Assembly (NCBI RefSeq): GCF_000208865.1
Contig: NC_018398.1
Location: forward strand, 3,540,769 to 3,604,768
Origin: Neospora caninum Liverpool
Lineage: Eukaryota; Apicomplexa; Conoidasida; Eucoccidiorida; Sarcocystidae
Direction: 5' to 3'
DNA: 64,000 nt
Position numbers and translations under genes: made by a program. This document shows positions 42,832 to 57,070 of the stretch, piece by piece; the first letter of the stretch is position 1; every line of letters starts with the position of its first letter. The notes under the pieces were generated by a model. That model was given only the letters and a program-made list of their open reading frames with translations, ran no database searches and was not told where the DNA came from.

Positions 42832-45724
42832 ATGGGCAACACCGGGAGCAGCCAAGCCCCCGTATGGGCGGCGCCAAGTAGTATAACCGCCTCGACGAGT
42901 CCGCTCGGAGTCCTGCGGCGTCTGACGACATCGAGTGCTGTAAACTGCATCGGGCGATACCGGTCTCAGTCGCAGACTCTGCACATTTTCGACTCCGGTT
43001 CGCTGGAAGATCTCTGCGATGACCTCGCGTCTGAGTGCAAACAGTTTGCAGACCCCGCGTTTCGCCACCACCTCATTGCACTTTTCACGGGCACCAACGA
43101 CCGGCGTTCACACGCTCTGCCGCACGAAGCGAGCGCCGTTTCGCGCGGCTCGGCCGCCTCGGCCGCAGGAGCTTCGACCGTCACTGCGCCGTTTCAAGAT
43201 GCCAATGACGCAGCAGACGGCAACCAAGAGGGTGAGGAGCTCCCCCGCATTCAGGTGGACAGTCTCGCAGTGTTCGCCTCTCTGCTGTTCCTGTCTGACG
43301 GGGCACTTGTCGAGAAGATGGAGCACTGCATCCGACTGCTCTGCTGGACTCAAGAGCCGCAAGTCGACCCTGCTTCCGTATTTCTCCTTTTGGCGGCTCT
43401 TGCCCGCGGCGTTGCGCTGCTGAAGGAGGATGCGCCTCCATCTGTGCTGCTGATCGGCGAGGTGCTGTCTCGTCTTGAAAAGCGTGCAACGGTCATCACG
43501 GCCTCAGCCAAGTTCTCGATCGAAACAAACGGGACGGACCAACAGAGCGGCGACGCGCAAACCTCGAGTCAGCCGTTCCTCATCCGACCCGCAGCGACGG
43601 TGGCCTCGGCGGGGCCCCATTCACCGGTGTTTTTCGCGGGGCTGCCTTCTGTCGTCGTTGAAGGGCTTCACAAGTTAGACGGAGTGGTCTGGGCAGCCGA
43701 GAGCGTTTGGGAGTCGCTCGCTGACGATGCCGCTGTGCGAGCGTACCACGACCGGGTAACCCAAGTTTTTTTCTCTGAGCAAATCGACGAACGGCTCGTG
43801 ACCTTATCGACGAACTTCAAACGCTTGCTGCAGCGCGTGTGCAATCCGGAAGCCTACCGCGCCGAGCAAAGGTCCGGAGGCGCCGCGACGCAGCAAGCGC
43901 GACATGGCGGAACGCGGTCCTCCAGGATGTCGAAATCGAGCGCAGCCGCAGGATGGGGAACGGCACACGACCTCACGCCTCTGAGCTGGAGACAAGTGAA
44001 CGTGCTCTTGAGATGTTGCGGCTCGAAAGCCGTCACTGCCCTCCTCCTCGACGAAATGCAGTTCGAGGCGAGCATGGCATGTCACGAGGTGGGTATCTGC
44101 TGGAAAAAGTGGGCAGACGAACCCCTTCGAGAAGCCTTCGACGAAGATGAAGTAAGTGCAGAAGTCCTGGGAACACCGGCTGAGTCCTCGTCGCCGCCCC
44201 TCAGCTCGACAGGGACCAAAACAGCATCCGGGTCCGCTGGAGGATCTGCCGCGCCTGCTGGAAGTCTCGCATCCCCTTCAACTGGGAACGCCCGCAAACC
44301 TGCGTCAGCCCCGGCCTCAACAGAGGCGCCTTCCGACACGGATGGCGCGACGCATCCTGCCGTCGCTTCGTCCGGCGGAAAGTTGACATCACCAGACACT
44401 GCAGCAGGCAGCGCCGGTAGCCCACCCTCGGGGAACGGGGACGGTGGAGAAACTGTTGAGGGAACTGGAGGGGGCGACCGAGTCACTTTTGCCAAACCGG
44501 CATGGAAGTTTGTGGCGAGCAGCGGTCCTTTTGTGTGGTCAGACGATCTGCAAATGTTTTTCACGCCGCTGCTTGCTTTCTCCGCCATTGATTGCCACGG
44601 TGAAGGGGTTATTTCGTCTCGTCACCTGGACTTGTTGCTAAGTTTTCTCAAGCAACTCGACCCTGTCCACGGAGGCTTCTACAGCCGCCTCGAGAAGGTT
44701 CTCTCTGCGGACACAAGGGCGCTCTTCAGCATTCCGTCGGATGTACCCGATCCGTTCACGCAGCTGAGAGCTGAACTGTCTCCCGAAAAGCAACAAATAA
44801 GACTCCTCAGATTCGGGATAACCATGGCCGTCTGTGCGGCGATCCAAGACCGGCGGCAGCACGAAACAAGCTTGAACAATCGTTTTAGACGCTTCGACGT
44901 GGACAAATCCGGATTCATCCTCACGGCCGACATGCAGCTCCTCCTTACGGAGATGATCCGGAAAGCGACAGAGATCGACGACGCCTCAACCGCGGTAGAA
45001 CAAGCTTTACAAAATGTTGTAGACAAATACATGAATCTCTTTGTCGGCCCGAGTAAGAAGTGGACTAGCGCAGGTCGCCCCCCGAACCCCGGCTCGTGTT
45101 TTCCAGTTCATTAAATATGTGTCAGGGCGATTTCCCAGCCACATGGAAAACGCTGTACTGAGTTAGGCTGCGCAGTCGCAGCAGCTTTAAAACAATGTAG
45201 CCGCCTGTGGGGTGCCGAGGAGGGCCGAGGAAGAACAGGCGTTTCAATCCCTGGCCAGAACTGTGTGTGCAAAGGTCGATCTTCGGCAGAAAACGCGAGC
45301 GTTCGCAATGCCAACATGAGACACGCAGTATCTGCCGAGCAACGGGTTCGCCTAACCAGTCGGTCACCCACTGAAGTCGTAACTGTGTGTAGAAAAACCG
45401 CGTCACGCTATCCAAGTCGGTGGTATCGTTGCCGGCGGTTCTTTGGGGGAGCAGTGGAGTGGATGACGAAAGAGCAGCACACCTTTTTCGCCACGCAGAA
45501 ACTGTGTTTTCTGAATGAGCACAGCTGTAGAACGAGTCGACTACGCCACATTCCTCAGCGCTTACGACAGAGTGCGGAAAACCTCATTGAAGCTGCGGGA
45601 GGAGATCATGGAACTTGCTGCTGTTTTTGAGCCGGAGCCAGCTCGAAGACAGTCCAGAGCGAGACCCGAACTCAAAGTTCGCCAGTCTTCGTCTTCGACA
45701 AGAAGTGAGAATCGCGGACACTGA
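42832..45724 (+). CDS. Predicted N-myristoylated EF-hand protein
   Basis: Two exons, 42832-45052 and 45525-45724, joined in phase 1 (CCGA|GTAAGA, acceptor CACAG); 806 residues. The N-terminus MGNTGSS has Gly2 and Ser6, a typical N-myristoylation signal, so membrane attachment is likely. An EF-hand loop near residues 689-700 reads DVDKSGFILTAD (Asp at 1, 3 and 12, Ser at 5, Gly at 6). A degenerate partner (DCHGEGVISSRH) lies about 100 residues upstream and probably does not bind calcium. The exon-2 sequence (VERVDYATFLSAYDRVRKTS) continues the helical C-terminal region; if the intron were missed, the frame would instead end after 23 unrelated residues at 45114. A Ser/Ala/Gly-rich linker covers about residues 445-545. 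The region before it is helical with no known domain. Calcium-dependent signalling at a membrane is inference. Confidence 0.8.
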
Positions 45725-46776
45725 GCACGGAGAACGGAGCTGGCAAAGCTGCCATCAAACAGCATCTCCTCGAGAGAGTGACAAGGCTGCATTCCGATAG
45801 TCGTGTCTGCTTTCCGTTAAATTGCATCTGTGAACACCTCCACGGGCACGTGGCCGTGCGTTTCCTTCCACATGTGCACCAACGTTCCTGTCTACCCGCT
45901 GATACAGGGTTGCGTTGTTCGTTATTCCTATGGGTTAGTTTCCTTCAATTCGTCGGCACTTGCACGCACAAACATTTAAAAAGATTGTCTGTTTCCCACG
46001 TTTTGCAACTAAATGACTTTAGAACGGTTCGGCTGTGAAACTGACAACGCATATTCAAGCAAAGAACTCTGCTGCTAAAGATCTCTTTTCTCCGGTGTTT
46101 CCTACAGCGTGCGACGGACCATCTGGGAAGGATTCAAGCTACATTAAAGGATGTCTTCTGGTGGCGAGTTTCCCTCATGAATGTGAAAACGTTCTGTGCA
46201 AACAATGCAGTTCTGACTTTCTCGCTGTCATACACATCGTGGCTTTTTCCTGCTGTGTATTTCTTTTCTCTCTTGCAGTCCGCGCATCGCTGCTGCGCAA
46301 AAACAGCCGCGCGAACAAGGGGAGCAGCAGGAGCGTCATAGGTGACGACAGCATCAGGAATCTTTTCAGCAAAAAATAACACCCGAAGGCGGTTCACACC
46401 CGACACCCCGTCGCCCATACGCCTCTGCTCGTCGTCAGTGCTCCTCTTTGCGGAAACGCTGAGAGGGCAGTACACAGTGACGATGGTTGCCGTTCTTCTC
46501 CGAAGGGTGGTTTCGTCAAACGCTCCTCTGTATTCGTAAACACCCGATACCCATTGATAACGTTAAGGATAAGCGCGCTGTTGTTACCATTTAACGCAGA
46601 GGACGTACAACGATTCCTGTAGGCCTGGGCAGAATCTACGAACGATGAAGGTTTGCAGAGATTTCAGCCGATTGTTTCCAGCTAATACGGCGCTTTAGGG
46701 AAATGACTAATGACTCCAGCTCATGGCTCACCTCTGTTTTCAGGCTCGATATAACGCTCTTCCTCGTGAAGCTAAT

Positions 46777-46801
46777 TAATATATATATATATATATATAT
46801 A
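46777..46801. repeat. (AT)n microsatellite
   Basis: AT run in the spacer between the EF-hand and aminotransferase genes. Confidence 0.9.
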
Positions 46802-47495
46802 CTTTCATCTCTGCTGTACAATAGATACCTGGCCCCTCGAGGGTTTTTTGACGCCGTCTTGGTGAGTTGTCTCCGCTAGTTTTGCTTAGTCGAGCACTCC
46901 GTTCACCAGCCTTGTGTGCGGTTCAAGAATCTGTTGCGAAGTCGTGCAGCCCTTGTGGTGCCCGTGTTACTCATAGGGCGACGAAAAAAAACTGTGTGCA
47001 AACCAGGCGTACTGTTGGGGAATTGCTAATGGATATTCGTGGGGGCAGCTGGCCTGTTGAGGTTGCTGGGGAAAAGCCTATATCACTATGTATGGTCGAC
47101 TATGTATCTGCGCCGCCCAGCTATTTCCATTGGAAGCCGGTTCACGGTTCACATCCTGGCGCTGGCGAGGGTTTTACGGTGCCCGACGCCGAGCTTCTAC
47201 AAATCCATGTTTGTGCGCGGATAATACGCCACATCCTCGAGGCACGGGAACCTGCGAGCGACTCGATTGCATGCCGGTCGAGTCTGCGAACGCGCGCCTC
47301 GCCCACGCACGGTCGGCTGTGACGGGAGACAGTCCGGCGGAGCCGAGAACAGAACCGCCAGGAAACCCCACAGGGACAGCTCCGTCTGCAGCCGCTGGCC
47401 GCCGACACGTCTGCGGAAATGGGAAGCGACACCGCAGATACGCGTGTGCGCGTCTCAAGAACGCCCACTAATATGCGAGCACGTTGATCCACCTC

Positions 47496-47517
47496 CATAG
47501 GCACTCTTGTGCCTATG
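47496..47517 (-). other. Perfect 9-bp hairpin, TCTT loop
   Basis: CATAGGCAC, loop TCTT, then GTGCCTATG. It lies about 220 bases past the aminotransferase stop on that gene's strand, so it may be in its 3' UTR. Confidence 0.7.
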
Positions 47518-47737
47518 TATCTTTTTATCGGTGAATCTCCAAGTATGACAGATACGCCATTCAGCGTCCATGAGTCGGTTTGCAAACTCTATGTATGCAT
47601 GTATGCCTGTATGTGTTGAGACACAAGCGGCCTTGCTGCCTGCAAATGTTTGAATAGGATAACAGGCGAAAACACGCATCGTTTTGGGATAGAGAAGTCA
47701 CTCTCCATCTACCCGTTCCACGCAGCTCCTCTGCCTT

Positions 47738-52422
<4,685 letters not shown>

Positions 52423-55400
52423 CGTTCTCCGAGAGAAATGTTCGTTTCGGTGGAGTGAAGCAATTCCTGCAGAGGAGGTTCTGAGTGGAACCGCAAAAAT
52501 CCCTGCTTCGTCGTGGATCCGGGTGCACACCGCGGACAAACAGAGCGAGACGAGACTGCGCGTGCTGCTTGCGACTAAGCGCAGCAGAGATCCGGGAGAG
52601 TTCACTCGAACCCGTTTTTCGGGTGTCCCGTCGGACTGTTGCTCAAAAGGTGCATTGGGGCGAGCGTGCTTTCCTGTTTTCACCGCCGAGACGCGGGCGA
52701 AAGGCCACCCGGAGAGAAAACTGGACGGCAGAGGCACTCTCTCAACGCATGGGCGTGGCAGGTCTTTAGGCAACAACGCGGAAGCAAAACTGGTAGTTCT
52801 CAAGAGAGTCATGGCGCAATCGGCTATACGCGTCCTTTTTTGATCTTTGCTGAACAACGAAAAGTGTCGAGACAGCCGTCGCGCAGAGTAAAGCAGACGC
52901 GCGCATGCACGTCGTAGACAGTTGGAACGGATTTGGAGGCTGCAGCGCCGACACGCGGCGCAGACTGACGCCGGACGGTCGCCGTGAAACAGCAAAGGAG
53001 AGAAGATGATGGGAAGAAAGGTCGCGACAATACAGATTTTGGAACGTTTTAGCCCCGGCGGGTTTGAGCTCGCGAAAAGGAAGGCGAACAGAGGGAGCGT
53101 TGAAATGCGCTGTGGCAGCGAATAGACGGCTACATTTGGGGGAGCGCTTCGATGTCTAGCGAAAACGTGCCGAGGCGGGCGAGGCACACGAAACTGACGA
53201 AAACGGTGTGCAAGAAAAGATATACAGTCAAGGCGGGGAGAGCCTTCATTTTTTGCCTCAGAGTGAAGGCTGCAGAGAACCAACGTGCAGGAACGGCGGA
53301 AAACCTTCTCTATGCAGATAATTCGTCCTTTCCTGTTTGTACCTACTTGACTCCCCAGGGTTTGTGTCCAGGAGGCCTTTGTTTGCAGCTTCTACCGTTA
53401 CATTCTGGAGCTGTCTTGGTTTCTGAAGCATGCAGCAGGCTACACCGATTACCGCAGCTCAGCCTCGTTTTTCCGCTCTGTAACGCGTCAGGAGAGGACC
53501 GTTGTAGAAGAGAATTAATGGAACGACACGAAAGGCTTTCCTGTCGAGAAGAGAGTTGGTCTCTCAGCCGATCTTGGAAGCAAGGTGTCGAGCATGAGAT
53601 TAGCTTGGCCAGTTCCTGGCCAACGGTCTCACCGCCGGCTACACATGCCATGTCTATCCATCAAGAGAATCGAATGCACGACTCTTTTTCCCTTCGTCTC
53701 TGCAAATTCCAGGGTACAAGAACGTTCCCTACGAGCCTGCTGGACACGCGAGCCTAAAAATCTCAACATCCCATTAAACGTACCCACAGAAGACGTTGTC
53801 AGCACATTTACCGGTAATTTGTGTGAGTGTTGATAAGAATACTCTCAGCCTAAGTGGTGTACGTGACCTCCCCCATGGTCCCTACTTCGTGCTACATGTG
53901 TTCAGTTTCACAAAGTTCAGTGCGCGCGTGATCCCCTGCCTCATCGCAATAGGATGACCGCCTCCATCCTGGAAGCTGAGAGTTGGGCGAAACGCTTTAG
54001 ATCGCTGCACGAATGTGCACAAAGACACTGCAACACTTTAGGTCGTCAGGCGCCCAGTGGCTGGCACGGCCTTGTCGACAACTCCGTCGCTGGCAAAGAG
54101 ATTTTCGTCTCCTCTCTCTGCTTAACCACAGGTCGTTGCCATTCTAAGAATCAAGCAACAGCCGCCTGTGTCTTCCAATACGCTCAGCAAAGATTACCAG
54201 GTCGTGACAGAAGGGACGAGTCAGCTGTCGGGCTCCACGTACTGCTTGTGAACGCTTTCCTCATGCGTACGGGAGCCTCGGAACAGCGATAGACTTCAAG
54301 TGTTGAAACAGCGAGTCCAACGGCAAATTCTAGCGCCATGTATGTGATATGAAGAGAAGGCACCCCGAGTCACACTGTGCGAGAGATAGAGGCGGTACGA
54401 GTTGACGGGACGTGCGCTTATCAGGGACGACGCTAGGTACGCCAGCGTTGACCACAGCCAGTTGACATGTGAAAATAGAGAAGTCACAGCTGCCATATAT
54501 CTGCGTAGAACTAAGGCTTTTGTGGAGTTTACACTTTGTTCGGCAGACACAGATGATCCCTTTCCGTTATTGACAGACCGCGATCCCTTCCAGGGAGATG
54601 GCAAGTGAACATTTGCGACAACCGCTAGCTTTTTCTGTTCCCTGTTGTGGCCGGCAAGGCAAGATGGCACCGACTCGAGGCAACACTTCTTGACCCTTGA
54701 ACACACAGTGGAACTGAAGACAGACACCACTTTTCCAAGCGGTCAGCTGATCAGTATCAGAAAGCCCCCGCTGCGTAAAAACGCTTCATGGAGCTTCACT
54801 ATACGAGAGAAATGTCGTTAGCACGCGCCACAGACGCTTGATTTTACGTAAACGTGGAGCTCGCAGGTGCTCGGGGGCCGCCGGTGGGCAACCGTGTCTA
54901 GCCCGAGCTGTACGACGCAGCTGATGCTCAGTTTTTGCGGCCTGGTGTTGTTTGGCACTGCTCGGTTCGGGTGATTTTCTGCACTGTCTTCACCTCGTTA
55001 CTGCGTCTTCGTCCTCTTCCCGCTGCCGTCTCACTGACGAAAGGCCGGTTTTTTCTGTGTGCCGTTGTAGAGCGGAAAGGGGAACTGGTCCCAGCACCCT
55101 CGATTGAAGAGTAGCTCTTCCCACAACAGCTAAGCGCATTTGTTGCCGTTCTTGTCTGGATCGCCACTTTGGCCCCCAAAATGTTCCAAAGTTGACTCAG
55201 AACGGCCGCTCTCGAATCTTGTGAGGCGCAAAAGACTCGCGCGCAGGGTTGTTCCTGCGACTCTGTCTATCCTTTTTTGCCGGTCGGAGCCTTCGAAACG
55301 AACGTCATTTGCCGCCGCATTTACGCCTTTTCGTTTGGGTTGTGTTTCCTTTTTGTTGACAAAACGCTGAAGGTCCGAAGGGGGAGAATCCAGTGTCTTC

Positions 55401-57070
55401 CGTGTCCACAGTCCCGCGGCCGCTTCCGCCGGACCCGCTCGTGTCTTTTTCCCATCCGTTTGCTGCAGTCTGCGACCTTCCAAGGTCTCCCTGCCGCATG
55501 CCAGCAAGTGTGCTCACTGGAACTGAGATCGTTTGACTCCTCCTAGCCTCGTTTTTCCACAATACCAACGTCTGTACCCGCCTGTGTGTGTTTGTGCGCA
55601 AGGCCTGTGTGTCCAGTGTGCTGACCAGCAGAGTTTCACCCCCCCGTATAGAAGAAGACGAGCCGCGGGGGCGTGTTCCCGCCTGGCAGCGCTACGCCTT
55701 TTGCCTTTAACGCGAACTCACGAACCAAACAGGAGCTCTATCCCCCTCCGGTCTCGTTTTGGGAAAAGAGAAACGCACCAAAACAGTTGGACGAATAGCC
55801 CCTGACCGAAGAAACTAATCCCACTAAGCGTGCTGTTCCGCAGTTGACGCAGTTCACGGAGGGGACCGGTCGGAGAAAACCTCTCCGAGTCGGGCAAGAA
55901 CGGGCGTTCCCGTTTCCTTGTCTTGCTCATGAAGTCGGAGACGTTACCCTTCTTTTGGCAGGGCGAAAAACCCGCATTTTCCTTTGGTGTTTCTCCTCTG
56001 AATCGCTCGCGTCGCCTTGACAAGAAAAGTTCGATTCTTGCCTAGCACGCCACCACATATCGAGACGTTTCCCCTCGTCGTCGGTCGCGGGCATTGACCG
56101 GCGCATGCTGCTCGGCATTCCTGATCCGCCTTCCTTTCCTACTTTTCTTTTTCCTGCCGACACTCTCGACCTCGCCTCTCCTCTCGCACAAATGTGGTAT
56201 AGATGCCACGACGCGCTTTTCCGTACTTAGACTTTTTTCCTCACGATGTGAGGCAGCAGTCTTCATCCCTGTCGCCGTGTTGAGTAGGTAGTGCGATGCG
56301 TGTGCTCAAGGCGACGGCGACTGCCTTTTTTCTGCGTGGCCCCTTTGTGGAATGAAACACCACTTTGGTTTTAGCGATTTTTCGTCACCCTTTTCCCTCG
56401 CGCCTGCGCCCTCGAAATGGTGTCCGTTTTCCAAAGGACGCACATCCTGTCTCACGGAGATGCGGTTTGAAGGCGTTTTCCACCTCAGGATAGAGACAGA
56501 GGACGGCCGAGCATTCGGCGGTCATCGTCCACGCTCGGTGTAGTGTCTGTGTCCTATACACTACGCGCCAGCGGTCTGCCTCATTTGTATATTTTCCTTC
56601 CCGAACAGAACCACGAGGACGCTTTTTACCCGCTGCGTTGCTTCTCGTCCTCACCGGGTTGACGGCGTCTCGTCCCGGGAAAAGATTGTCTCTGCGGAAC
56701 ACGTTCCGGTGGAGCGTGCACCGCCAATCGGTGGACAGTCTGTTTACTCCTTTGGTTGCGTTGGCACGTTTTTGGGTAGGTCTGCTCTCTCTACCTCGGT
56801 TGTCCCTCGTTTTTGTGAACTGTCCCGACAGTTTTGCCGGTGCCCACTGACGAGGCGTTCCCGTAGGCCCCGTCGAAGTGCCTCACGGGGCTTCCGTTCT
56901 CTCTTCACGTTTTTACAAGCCTCGCCGAAGCGCCAATCCCATCACTAACAGGCGTTCCAGGCCGTCTTCCTGTCTTTTTTCCGCACGCGCTTTCCCGTTT
57001 TGCGTGTTTTGTCCTCATTCTCCGAGGGGCGTGAGGCGACTCCGGCTGGCGAGCTGAGAGAAAAGGCAGC
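52423..57070. other. Divergent intergenic region
   Basis: 4.6 kb between the aminotransferase (-) and the ApiAT transporter (+); holds both promoters and 5' UTRs. Next to 52422 the aminotransferase frame stays open (see finding). Other open frames (53152-53757 plus, 54296-54730 minus, and several between 55100 and 56900) lack domains and clear splice context. The last 700 bases are rich in pyrimidine runs, as expected of a 5' UTR. Confidence 0.55.

Larger units (their letters stand above)
45725..47737. other. Convergent intergenic region
   Basis: 3' flanks of the EF-hand gene (+) and the aminotransferase (-). Contains an AT run (46777-46801) and a perfect hairpin (47496-47517). No gene supported. 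Confidence 0.6.

Noticed and set aside
44992..45114. Reading the EF-hand protein through to the stop at 45114
   Set aside because: A GTAAGA donor at 45053 and a phase-matched exon at 45525 with conserved-looking helical sequence give a better model.
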